This document shows positions 42,523-54,544 of a stretch of 64,000 nt of DNA, piece by piece. Each line of letters opens with the position of its first letter. Positions within the stretch are counted from its first letter, which is position 1. A program made the translations under genes and the position numbers. The notes below the pieces were generated by a model. That model was not told where the DNA came from. It searched no databases and saw only the letters and a program-made list of their open reading frames with translations. Origin of the DNA: Davidsoniella eucalypti (lineage: Eukaryota > Ascomycota > Sordariomycetes > Microascales > Ceratocystidaceae); NCBI GenBank assembly GCA_004009845.1, contig RMBW01000044.1:124001-188000 (forward strand), read 5' to 3'.

Positions 42523-44624
42523 GTTTGGTATATTTAAGGGACTCAGTAAACAAAGTTGAGATATAATTCAAGAATAGTATTATGTGTTGGTCGGTCGTAG
42601 TAGTACCAATGCTGAAAGTATATCTGGTAATGAAGTGTACATGCAAAGGCTTTATCACAACAACACGAGATATTCGAGCGCAGGCCATCATTCTTATGCT
42701 TTTTCAACCTAGTATGTCGGTACTTTTATGTATATTCGGCTGCCAGACAAATCTAGTTTTGCTGCTTCATGGCGTAGTATTCTATACATGACGTCGAAGC
42801 GCCCAACTTCTGCATATTGCCTGGCCACGTAGAAGTCACCACCAGGCTGTGACGAGCGTCAATACAAATATTACCAATAGCGCCACCCATGCAGCTGTAG
42901 ATTCATAGGGTATTTGAAAAAAGGATTATGCAGCTGACCATATAACACGGCACGAAGAACGATATACCCAAGCCTCAGCCTGGTTTTCTGGTGCCATCGC
43001 CATCGCCTACATCGGGCACTTTACCATTGTATAGTTGCTAGAACCTATCTTCATAGCTCTATAGCTCCATAAGATAAATGAATTAAAAAAAAAAAAAGTT
43101 GCTAGAACCGGGGACAAAACAAGAGCCTACCTTCTATAGTTTCAAGCAGAGTAAAATGGGATGGGGGTGTTGCAGTAAACGAACGTTACCCTAACCTTCA
43201 TGAAAAGAGGCGTTTGTCGAAAAGAGTGAGGGACTAGAAAGGCATTGTTATTTTGCCTGGCTGCGCCTAGCGCCGATCCCAGCTTAAAGTTTAGTTGGCG
43301 GAGGGAGAGAAACTGACAATACATTGTCCTGTCTGCAATTGTGCTTGTTTTTGTTTGCTGTAAAGATTCACAGAATTCAAGAGAATGGTTCTTCGTTCGA
43401 AACGGCCCTCTAAGCGCCTGGTCAAAGCCACTCCCTGTTTGTTGGACTTTCCATTGGACAGCTGAGAACATTTTGGGTTATTGCATGGTAAGCGAGCGCT
43501 TCAATACAACACCAAAGTAAACAAGAAAAAAAACCCACATCATTTTTAACTGCACAGTCACGCTGATATGCTATATTATGACATTGCAAGTAGTGGTAAG
43601 GGTAAAACCCTTGTGCAAATATCCCAAAGTACTAGCGGCCACGTATCAAGATTCAAATGCAAGTTGTCTTTTCTTTTAGTCTAGAAATTATATCACATAC
43701 CATATTAGCCAAATTACTTGTATATATCAAATAATGAAGATGAAAAAAATAGTATTTTTGTGTCTCGTGGTTTCAAGATATAAGCAAATGTACTTCATGT
43801 GTGATCTCTGTACATACATATGCATCGCATATTATATTAGGCACTCTCCGACATCATTGACCATGGTTGCATTTGGGAACGTACCAACTACCAAATCATT
43901 TAGGTGATTTGCTCTGCGTGTCACAGAGTCAAATATAAAATCCCTATAGCAAACTATGACAGCCCAATAGTTACTACTCTTAGTCGGATGTAAATGTTTT
44001 TTCTGTCCGCAGCTAAATGGGTCGCACAACATCAATATAAAGCTGTGTATATATCATGACCGCTTCTCTGGCTTGATTCCTCGTCAGCAAACACTATTTA
44101 GGGCTTCATGCATTCCCTCATCGAACCAGCCTCGGGTTTCCTTTCACGAAGCCTCATCTAGTTATACGTATGTAGGATGGCAAAATCACAATGGCCATAC
44201 ACATCGATACACTTACATCTACATCAAATTACTATAACCAGTCGTTTGAATTGACCAATTCTATATGATGTCTTATATGTGGAGGCAGTAATCAACTGCA
44301 CTGCCCCTTGACTCCTTTTCTCCTGTACATGGTCTTTCGTCGGGGTATATGTTATGATACATCTTCTGTCTGTTTAATGTGACTTACAGATACAATATCC
44401 TGATGCAGATAGCACAAATAACGCAAGGTTTGGCATGAAAGGTAATGGAAGATAATGCGGCGAATTCTGACATTCTGTAAAGAGATTTAGTTCATTGACG
44501 CACTTGAATTGAGTACAAATACATATGTAAATACGGCGATTTACTTGATCATCGGCACAAGAAGAACCTGAAAAGCGGAATTTGTATTGAAACGAATGCG
44601 TTTTAAGATCGTGATGGACTGAGG
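42523..44624. other. Upstream flank of CorA-like gene, no other gene
   Basis: About 2.1 kb of AT-rich DNA with the CorA-like promoter and one clear micro-retroinsertion (43033-43109). No other feature is supported. Confidence 0.5.
43033..43109 (+). mobile_element. 51-bp retro-insertion with exact 13-bp target duplication
   Basis: The insert (43046-43096) reads 'tatcttcatagctctatagc' then 'tccataagataaatgaatta' and about 13 A. It is flanked on both sides by the identical 13-mer 'agttgctagaacc' (43033-43045 and 43097-43109). This is the cleanest example of the family and defines its longest shared 3' end in this window. Confidence 0.9.
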
Positions 44625-45499
44625 TTTTTTTTTTTTAATTCAATTTTATTAAGGTGGAAATGGAGCTCTCGATAGCTATGTAGCACCTCGGTATCCTAAC
44701 ATACACAGCCCTGAACCAATACTAGTATACAATGTAAGGTGAAGGTCAACTTACTTCTCAACAGTGACAGGCCACTGAGATACAGAGCATTTGTTATGGT
44801 TTCGTTATATGCTATTCCCGCGCATTTCAACTTCTAATCCTTTCCGGGAAAAACCGCCTCATCGGGAACCTGCCTCAAAGCCTCCGATCATTTTGTAGCC
44901 CCTTGTACTATGAACCCTCTCAGAACAGTATGGTTACTACCTGGCATCTACCGTCTGCAGAACTTCGTGAGTGGAGAGGCTGCCCAAACCCTCAGACATA
45001 CTACCATAAGCATAGGGTAGACTTCAGTAGTTGTTTTGTCCCAGTTGGATTCGAACCAACTACCTCTTGCGAGGTCGGCCAGGCGTATTGATAGCAGTCA
45101 GTGGGATTCTTTTGTTTATTTAAGAAGTAGGAGATCAAGAAGAGGCAAGAACACCATGGAAGTCATGTGACGTACGCACACAATCGGAGCTGTCAGGGAG
45201 CCACACTCACAGTCGGAGGGCAGCCTTTTTGAAGGTTCCGGATGCCCTACCCCGCGGCGTGGGAATCTTGTCGCTGTGCTTCATCCATAGCACCCGACTC
45301 GATTACGCCAAATTTTTCCTTCTTATGGCCACGATCACCAGCCTCTTGGAAGCTCACTAAATAGTGGGGATGGTTAGCTCCACTTGGGGAGTTGGTTTTG
45401 TGGATGCACTGTTTTTTTTTGTGTTGCTCATAGTGGAGGTATGGACCACTAGTTCTTCGGAGCTAGTCCTCCCGCACATACAAAGCTATTGAGTTTGTC
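44625..45499 (-). mobile_element. Composite SINE-like repeat, copy 2 (inverted)
   Basis: Read on the minus strand, this starts with block A ('gacaaactcaatagctttg' at 45499), continues to about 45180, then a SINE block with an exact pol III B box 'GGTTCGAATCC' (45047-45057), the same body as copies 1 and 3, and a poly-A tail (T-run at 44625-44636). The A-box region is eroded: after 'aatacgcctggccgacctcg' is read outward, the match to copy 1 fails. It is about 10 kb from copy 1 in opposite orientation. No target duplication is evident. Confidence 0.8.
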
Positions 45500-45922
45500 G
45501 CGGAGGGAATTGCGCAAGCTCTACAACCTGACAATCGTCACGCTTCACCGGGAACACTCCTCAAGGGAAGCAGCTACCATTCTGAACAAGAGTTACAACA
45601 ACAAGATTGGTAAATGCCCCCCCTGGAAGCTGGCGAGCAGTTCTACCACATGGTGTTCTCCCAGGGCGGATCAATGGACCGGAGGTCTGAAACTACGTTC
45701 AAGATACTACAACAATGTATGTCAAAGACCACTTCAGCCTGGCTCGCCAGAACCGTGGGCATCCTGATGGCTGAAATCCGAGTTGAGGCCCATTGGGTGA
45801 CCCAAGGTGTGGCTCGAGAAGGCCGCATGGGTGACGGCGAAACACTCCTAGTCTGTCCCTCGGACTTGGGGAATCAAGATGAGGACGATTTCGCGGATTG
45901 TGAGGAGGGCTTCCTGGCCTGA
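45500..45922 (+). pseudogene. Decayed coding-like remnant beside SINE copy 2
   Basis: Two overlapping frames (45489-45767 and 45614-45922) sit in locally GC-richer DNA directly outside the repeat. The second ends 'GNQDEDDFADCEEGFLA'. Neither has a recognisable domain, and in-frame stops precede both. It may be a fragment of a transposon or host gene, but identity is unknown to me. A chance frame is possible. Confidence 0.3.
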
Positions 45923-46378
45923 GGAGCATGTGAATGATGTTTTGATTGGGTGCTGCTTTCTTTTGATGATTCTACAGCTGTGACAAGGTTTTTTTTCGCT
46001 CTTCTTGTTTCCTCTATATTGTTTTTACTGCTTCTTTCTACTATTTTCCTCTACTGTTACCTTTCTTTGCTTTGCACTTATCGCTACATTTCAACCTAGT
46101 CTTTACACTTTAAAATTGCCAAAACAACTTCAATATACAGGCACAACTTTGAATATCTGTCCGGTAGCCAATCCGGCGTCGTATGATCTTAGTGATTTAG
46201 GTAGGCGTTAAATATGATCAAATCAAATAAAAAAATCGGAGCTGTTTTGCTATTCAGGTTTGTATCTATGTTTATGTTCCTCCTACAACCCATCCAAATC
46301 GGGCTGCTTCCAATTTAGTCTGTGGCGCCGCCCCACTTCAAGTCAGCGCCTCATCAATAGCGCCTACTTTCCGTTCGC

Positions 46379-47227
46379 ATGGTAAGTTGTTATCCTTTCT
46401 AGTTGCCATGTAATCATCTTCGTATCCTCTCTAACGTTTCTCTCTTCTCAGTGTTTGTTGATATTCGCTTCGGCGATTACAGCCATAACTCCGGAGCTCT
46501 GTGGTGCTTACGGGCACTCACGGCCCGATGGCTCGGCACTCTCTTGACCAGTGTGCCATGAATTTCGACCGGACGGTTGCGCTATGTCACCCGGACGAGT
46601 TAACATGCACACGGAAGATTCTGCAGCGGGTGGACGAGGATGCAGGCGTAGCTACTACCGACTTGTACTTCGGGCCAGAGGCCAACAAAGAGGATCTCGT
46701 CGATATGGCCAACTATCTACGGTGCCATTTCTTCGGTCCGTCTGCTAAGGCCGCCCGTGCAGAGGCCGAGGGCTATATTCGGGTGAACGGCAAGGATGGG
46801 GGCCAGAAGACAAACCTTGAGTCGGACGGCAGCCGGGAACAGAATGCCGAGAAGCCACGCATGAAGAGAGTCAAGGAAGGTGATGAGGAGTATTTGACAA
46901 TGCCACATATCCCACAAGTGGCAAGATGCGACCACCCCCATTTACGCTTCCACTCGGTGGGTGAATCCTGCCCGTGCTAGCGTGTGGAACCGAATTTTGA
47001 CTCCGGCAATTGTGGTCGGCGACTTTGCGGCAATGCCGTTCAGTGACTACGTTAATGGCATCGTCAATGCCTCCCGTTCCTTGGTGCTTTATGCTCCGTC
47101 ATTTGTCAACATGACGGTTGTTGAATCCCAAGTCACCAAAATTGCTGCCACGCCATCTATGGCAATAGATGGGTTTTCCAATCTAGTCCAGTCCTTAGTT
47201 AGACCAACTTTGGGTGGTGGGGTATAG
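46379..47227 (+). pseudogene. Possible short or decayed gene with a good intron
   Basis: An ATG at 46379-46381, preceded by an in-frame stop, abuts a 70-nt intron with strong signals (GTAAGT at 46382, CTAAC branch, CAG at 46449-46451). The spliced start reads 'MCLLIFASAITAITPELCGA', which resembles a secretion signal, but that frame stops soon after. A long frame in another phase (46501-46980, internal ATGs) contains 'DLYFGPEANKEDLVDMANYL' and 'RCHFFGPSAKAARAEAEGY'. A third frame (46961-47227) ends 'LVQSLVRPTLGGGV'. The region is clearly GC-richer than its surroundings. Either introns are missing from the model or frameshifts have broken a gene. I do not recognise the family. Confidence 0.35.
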
Positions 47228-50200
47228 TGGGATATAGGGTATAAGTTCGACTTGGGTATCTGTCTTGGCTTGGGTGCTTGTCTGGTTATACAAATGGTTG
47301 TGGTTTTTTTTTATGGGGATTCTGTATTTTGTTTGATATTTAGTGATACAATTATAGCCAATACATTTTACTGGATCAAGCTTTGCCTTTTACGCATAAA
47401 CGGGATGGTCACTGGAATATCCAAGCGTCGCCCTGAAATTCCGCGCTGTGAGAAATCTCGAGATGAACTTTGTGGTCAAGTCAAAATAAAATATATATAA
47501 GACGTTGAGTGAAACATCACGACCGCTGTGGCAGAAGGAAGAAAACAAAATCTTAATAGAGACAAAGAGAAAGACAGTTGGTGCCATCTTTATGCAACTT
47601 GGCACTCAAAAGAGAGATATAATGTGTTTTTTCATATACCAGGCTGTGATAGCTGGAAGTTGGCTTTTATTGCCCGTTCTCTACGAGTATATTCTGCTCG
47701 CTCTTTTATGTCTTTCTAGGCTATAAATACTTGTGATGTTCTAGTCCTATTCGCTACCAAGTCTTGCGAACTGAGATTTATGCCGATCGGTCCAGGCCTG
47801 GGGATGGACAAAATTCCTGTATCTTTGTAGGCACAATAGACAATGTCGAGCGGAGAGCGGTAGTAAATTAGATAAAGCGACAAAGATGTTGAATTGTCTC
47901 TGCTTTCAGATATACAAGGAGTAAAGATTAAAGAGTCTACATTCTGGCACGACCAAGTTTCAATCATTTTACTATAACCCGGGGTCTTACCTTTCCTAAG
48001 TAGGAAATAACCCAGCAGGTTCCGGTCTCTGCAAAAACCCACTGTATCAATTAATTTTTTCAAAGAAAAATATTCGTCTAACCAGTAGTACAATATATTC
48101 TTTTGTAAACATCTTTTAGTAGCATATCGTGAGAACACGGTAATCTATATTAGATTCAAAACCGACCAGAACAAGGCTATAGCTCAGATAAACCTCGAGA
48201 GACCTGTGGATTGGGGATATCTCAGCAGAACTACTTAAAGATGTTGTCTTGCAAGAAGGTCAACACATGAATACGACACTTTATGGTTCCGTGACCCTAA
48301 CCATGTTGGAGACAGGAATTGGTACCGCACTCTTTGCTTTCCCACTTCATCCCCCTACCCTTATCATCCAGAAGCTACAGAATAGTGTCGACCAACATCC
48401 TCAAATCGCCTCTCCCATTAAGAATATAAGTCTTATAATTGAAACTTCATCGTGCAAGAACGTAGACTCATATTAAAATAAGGAAATATAAAGAAGGAGC
48501 AAGAGGATAAATAAAAACAACAGGCAATGCTGGAGTTGTATTGTTCTAGAGCCCCCTTACCCTGGTAGAGATAACGGGACATTTGAACACGATAGTGGTA
48601 ATTATTGGGTGCCGAGACAACATTGTAGCTTTCGTAGATAGAACTGGGCTATTAATAGAGTATTTTAAGATTTTCTCTGCTCGAAATTACGGCGCACCAA
48701 AGGTTATTTGACGATGATGGCCGTTGGTAGTCTAGACTCCAATCCAGAATATCTTTTTTTTTGTCTATCTTTTCCTTTCTAGCCCGAATTCCAGCTGAGT
48801 ATCCCTTGACGTATTATCTAGAGGTTGTACATAATTATGGAATGGGTGCTAGCCATTGGCAGTTGGTGTGATATGTTAATCGTACCAGACGTATTCTACA
48901 TTGTGGCGTCTTACATGCGCAGAAAAATGCTGATAGATCTTTAGTTCCGAGAGATTCTCCATCATGAAATATTATTCTCGTTTGCTTGCTATATATACCC
49001 CCATGGAGGAAAGGGGAGACGGGATATTCTATTCTTAAACAAATGCCAAGTGGTAGGGCCGCCGCTAGTAGAAATAAATCGACAGTATGGCGATAGCTGT
49101 ACTCTGCTCTGACTAGAAGTTGCTATGATCCAGATGGCTGGAAGTTAGTCATGGACATAGCGGGTTGTTGATATTGTGGTGTAATTAAACGAAGCAAACA
49201 CCGTAAGTTTACGTTATAAAAGGTAGCTAACCCAACGGCGGGGATGCCAATACGTTGATACATATAAGCGGCTAGTAAACAGAAATAATTTTATAAAGCG
49301 CAGCTAGACTTGCGGAGAAACCCATACAGCCATATCGTAATGTCCCTTTATCGCTCTATTCCCTGACCAATATCACTCACAGTGTTGCTACACAGCAAAA
49401 CAGACAGTTAATTTGAAGGGTATCACTTGCACTGTCTAACACTGTTGGGAGCAATTGAAGGAAGTTCTGGTTGCTTTTTGCTTTGTGTTCTGGGAAAGAT
49501 GAATAGACTGGAGATTGAGGGTCTTGGCGGGACGCTACTGGTATCCCTGATCGCGTCACAGTGACTAAAGTCAACAAGCATGGGGGCGTATGGGGGTTGG
49601 ATGCCTCCTGTGCCTCCATTCTAGCCAGCCTACAAGCTGAATAATAACAGCTAGGGATGTTTTTGTAGAAGAAAAAAAAAGAGAAGAAAAACAGGGCCGA
49701 AGAGCGATCGATAGTAGCGTAGTGTCGCTGTAAATTAATAGAAAGGCAAGTAACAACACATAAATTGAGCAATTAGCTGTCGCTGTAACTGTGATTGTGA
49801 CCGGGACTGACTATTTGACTGATGACTGTCAGCAAAGCCACATTCCAGACCAGAGTTACTCGCATCAGAACTTGCTAGAATCTTTTAGCATAGGACGCCA
49901 TACCCGTATTTCCATATGCATATTCATTTATTTATCATACAGATACTTAGAGCTATTTCCCGGCCGGGAGTAGTGAGATTTTTCTGGTTAGGGGTGGTTT
50001 CGAACCTGTCGGGCCGTTGTCCAGCTTGGGACATACTTCCCCAGTCGATGCTTAGTGGTCAACAACCTTCTAAGAGCATGACAGAACAAGATCAAGTATT
50101 TAATAAAATACAAAAACCGGGTACTCCATGAGGCTGTGAAGTTGCATCTTTGGCCAATATAATTTGAACATCCACACTGAAGAAGGGGCGTAGGAAGCGT

Positions 50201-52334
50201 GCACTGATATGCAATTGTATAGTTGGTTGGTAGGAAGTAAATGAACGGCCGTATCTGTGTTATAGTAAACACCGTACGGAAGTTAGGGATTGCAATGCAG
50301 GTGTTATAGCGAGTCGAAGTATAACAACTTTTGACTATACAGCAGAGCTGGAGAACCCTTATATACCAGGGTTTGGAGGTCAATGAAAGAGGAGAAGGAA
50401 TCTATGAGGAATGAGGGAGGTAGAATTAGAGTCAAAGGCAGGCTTTACACAATCACGCTATGCCGGCATAACGAGACGGATCAAACAGTAGTGCGGTCAG
50501 GGGTGCCCCTTGCATATCAGTTGGGAGGTTCTGTAAATCAACAGGTCAAATGAACGAGTAGAGATAACGCGCGAGGAGAGCCACTCGTGAATATCTGTAA
50601 GTTAAGTCGTGATACATAACTTGTCCGGATGACGACCGTCCGATTGGCTTGAGACTCCGTGACGAAGACACGAAGACGTTGAGATGTAGCGCATTAGGTA
50701 GTGTGAATGGGCCGGGTAGGATCTGGGATGAGACGAATAGGAGGAAAGACTCCGCGTTAAAAGCACACTAATGTGGCCAATGTTGCCGCTTGGCGTGTAA
50801 GTGCGGCTGTCTCTAGCGAGAAAAAAGACAAACAAACAACAGACAAGTGGCAAAAAGAAGGCAGAAGGAAAGGCAAGCACCACAAGCATGGCTCGGGCCC
50901 CGTTCCAATATCATGATATAAACATACAACTGAAAAGATAGAGATGGTCGACTACTGCACACAGCTGGCGGATATAGTTATGACAGCTGCCACGGAGTTT
51001 GAGTAGAGAAAGGAAAGAAGCTTCGTTCCTTCCCTTTCTGGCGCCTTTCCCCCCTCCTGGACAAGCCGGGGACAGTATTCTGGCGGTCTTTAGACTGGGG
51101 GAGACGAGACGAGGCTAGAGGGCGAAGGGAATCCGGCCCTGTGCTGGTGATCTGCTAGTACAGTCAAGAAAAAAACAAGACAAAAACAACAAGAAGCATC
51201 ACCTTGAGGCAGAATCTTGGGCCGCACCCCTCCCCAAGTCGACAGATAGCTGATCATTGGACAGATGGCTGGCGGCAGGCTTCTCATTTTCTTTTCTTTT
51301 CGTTCTCTGGCTCTGAGATCGAGAACATACGTATAGTATACAGATAGTTACTGATAATTTATCATGGCATGCTAGTTATGCGCCATCTGTGCGCACAAAC
51401 AATAGAGCTTTGCTCGTTCTCTTTTCCTCTACTCGGCTTTGCTATTGCTGTGATTTTCTTGGCCTGTCTTGTTTTGCACGTCCTTGCCATTTGATTTGCT
51501 TGTCTTGCTGGGTTCTTGCTTGAATTGACGGATTGGCTCTATTCCTACTCCCCAGAGGCAATTGCTGATTGAGATCGCTACACCTACCCACTCCTTTGTT
51601 TGTGCTCACGGGCTAACCATTTTTTATCTTGTTTTTATTCTTTTCTTTTTTTCTCCCCTTCTTTTTACTACTCCTCCTCTCCCTCCACCATTCCAGTCAT
51701 TCTTTTTCTTCATAATTATTCGTTCTTTTATTCTATTTGTTTCTTTTCTGGCTCGCTTTGCACTGATCCCAACGCTCTTTATTGCTGGATCTCCGTCTCT
51801 CTTTACCATCACTTATCAACCTGTCGCTCCCTTTCTTTCTGTGTGCTTTTCTTATTCTTCTTGTTCCCGCTGCTTGCCGATCGATCCATCACGATACGAT
51901 TATCTCTATCTCTTGCATCAACTCCGAGTAAAGAGTCCCAACTGCTTCTCTGGATACATTTGTTTGTCTCCTCTTCCCGGCTTCAACGGCGCCATCTCCA
52001 CTCACCGCTCCCGTTGCTTGTTGGCTGCTAGGACACTAGCAACGAATATTGTTCTGTCATATAGGGCATGACTATCTAATACCCGCCGCTTCGATTCTTT
52101 CTTTCGATTCTCTTTATTTCGAGCAGGATATTCTCGACTGGCTTTTACTCTGTATCTCCTTATCTAGTATCATTTTGTATAGCCTCTCAACTGTGCCTGT
52201 GTCTCCAGCCATTGCGACCTATTATCCGACGACAACTCCTCTTATTCTGCCCATACTGGGGCCATTCATTCACTAATAAGTCTTGTTTCTGTGATAAACA
52301 TACTGCTTTCTACATCCGATATCACATCTACACA
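47228..52334. other. Gene-poor tract and long CT-rich leader of the FLC gene
   Basis: About 5 kb without a supported gene. An imperfect inverted repeat of about 40 bp (about 47940-47980 against 48432-48472) surrounds short chance frames. From about 51400 to 52330 the plus strand is strongly pyrimidine-rich, ending in the start codon at 52335, which suggests a long 5' UTR or promoter for the FLC/TRP-like gene. Confidence 0.5.
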
Positions 52335-54544
52335 ATGGTCGCCCCCAGAGCTTTCTTAGCTGCTGCGGCATCCGCCATGATTGGCACCGCTATGGCCGAT
52401 GAAATCCTCAGTACCGTAGGCTTCTCTATCTGCGAAGGCACTACTGGCGATGTAGATATCTCTAGCGTTAGCATCACATTTAACAAGGACACTCGTCTTA
52501 TTTCCTTTGATATCGGCGGTACCGGCTCACTCGAGCAAAACGTTACAGCCCAATTATCCGTTAACGCATATGGACGTGATATCTACTCACGCACTTTCGA
52601 TCCATGCGATAGAAACACTTATATTGGAAACTTTTGCCCTATCCCACTGGGTGACTTTGTAGCCCAGGGTAGTCAAGATATCCCGGAGGACGTGGCGAGT
52701 TCCATTCCCAGCATTGCTTTCCAGATTCCCGATATCTCGGCTTCCGCTCGTCTAACTTTGAACTCGACTGAAACCGGTAATATGGCGGTTTGCATCGAGT
52801 CTGAAATCTCCAACGGCAAGACTGCCAGTTCGCCTATTATCTCGTGGTCTGCTGCTGGTATTGCTGGAGCTGCCCTCGTTGTTTCGAGCATCACTGCCGG
52901 TGGTTCAGCCGCCGGTGGCGCTGCTAGCTCCGTGGCCCCCAGCCCTTCGTTCTTGCAGGTCTTCGGGCACATGCAGGGCATGGCTATGAACGGCATGTTG
53001 TCTGTCAGCTACCCGCCCATATATCGCAGCTTCACGCAGAATTTCGCTTTCTCTACTGGTCTTATTGGCTGGGACAGTCTTCAGTACGCCATTGACGACT
53101 TTCGTGGCAAGACTGGCGGAAATTTGACGGCTAACAGCTTCGAGAAGCTGCGCAACACTACTCTTGTATTTTCTGATGGAAGCCGCCAAGCCGCAAGCTC
53201 TTCAGCAAAGCGTTCTATCGGCCTTGCTAGTCGCAGCATCTACGCTCGTAGTGACTCTGGTCAATTCGAAGAGGCTGTCAGTGGAATCCGTGCCTTTGTT
53301 GAGAAACTGACCGTGCCCCGCACGAACACTTTTATGACCGTTCTCTTGGTTGTTGCTATTGTCATCGCTTCTATTGTTGTTGGTATCCTACTCGTCAAAG
53401 TCATTCTTGAGGCCTGGGCTCTCCACGGCAACTTCCCCGAGTCCCTCAAAGGCTTCCGCCAAAACTACCGCCGTTCCATCGCACGCACTCTCACTAACCT
53501 GATCATGCTTCTTTATGGTGTTTGGGTTCTGTACTGTGTTTTCCAGTGGACCAGCGGCGACTCCTGGGCTGCGCAGACTCTGGCGGGTGTGACGCTCGGC
53601 ATCTTCACTGCTGTCTTGGGTTTCTTTGGCTACAAGATTTGGCGTGTTGCTCAGGATCTGAAGACAAAGAACGGCGATGTTAATGCCCTATATGAAGAAA
53701 AGGAGCTGTGGATGAAATACAGCATCTTCTACGAGTCTTACCGCAAGTCCTACTGGTGGGTGTTCGTGCCCACCATCGCCTACGCCTTTCTAAAGGGTGT
53801 GACACTCGCTGCCATGGATGGCCAGGGCCGTGCTCAGACCGGTGTGCAGCTGACTGTCGAGGCTCTCATGCTACTCGTCTTGGCGACGTGCTGCCCCTTC
53901 GAGCGCCGCTCCGGTAACATTATCAACATCGCCATTCAGGTTGTCAGAGTCTTGTCAGTTGCCTGTGTTCTCGTCTTCGTTGAAGAGTTTGGCATCAGTG
54001 AGACTACCCAGACTGCGACTGGTGTGGTGATTATTGTTATCCAGTCTTTACTCACTGGCGCGTTGGCCATCCTCATTGTCTGGAATGCTATCAACCAGTG
54101 TACCAAGATGAACCCCCACCGCAAGCGCAGAAAGGATGCTGGTAAGTCCCGATAATGAAAACTAAAAAAATTACTTTTATGGCTATGATGACTACAGAAC
54201 GGCATATGCTAACCACTATGACTTTAATAGAAAAACGCCTGGGCCATCGTGACACCCTAACTCCCATGGGTCCTTCCACTCCCTTTTACGAAGATGACAA
54301 GTTTGATCCCGATGCGATGAAGCTCGATCTGGAAAAGCACACCAAGGATAGCGACGGCAGCTCCAAGGCCAAGAACGATGCTGGTCTATTGAGCGTCAAT
54401 GACTTCAAGCATCTCGGAAGACCAACAACACCGGTCAACGGTGATCGCGATTCGCTAATTAGCAACGCGGCGCCAATCGGTGTCCTAGATTCCGAGTCCA
54501 GCACTTGTCGCAAGAGCAAACTTGGTCAATCAAACGGATACTAA
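52335..54544 (+). CDS. FLC/TRP-like membrane protein (ML-like plus TRP domain, 706 aa)
   Basis: Exon 1 is 52335-54141 and exon 2 is 54231-54544; the 89-nt intron has donor GTAAGT, branch 'gctaac' and acceptor TAG. The ATG at 52335 (CACAATGG) opens a signal peptide (about 1-22, 'FLAAAASAMIGTAMA'). A luminal ML-like domain follows (about 23-165), with paired Cys in 'GFSICEGTTGD' and 'FDPCDRNTY'. A first hydrophobic helix lies near 180-200. The polytopic TRP-like region (about 215-600) has at least eight further hydrophobic segments, including 'VLLVVAIVIASIVVGILL' and 'LIMLLYGVWVLYCVF'. The second exon gives a soluble tail. This is the fungal flavin-carrier (FLC) family, polytopic ER/vacuolar or plasma-membrane proteins tied to FAD transport, calcium and cell-wall homeostasis. 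Confidence 0.92.

Noticed and set aside
47716..48138. 140-residue minus-strand frame
   Set aside because: AT-rich, no recognisable domain, no splice signals; it partly reflects the inverted repeat.
49960..50060. TPsiC-like sequence 'GGTTCGAAACC' on the minus strand, possible tRNA or SINE head
   Set aside because: There is no matching A box at the correct distance and no cloverleaf could be drawn.
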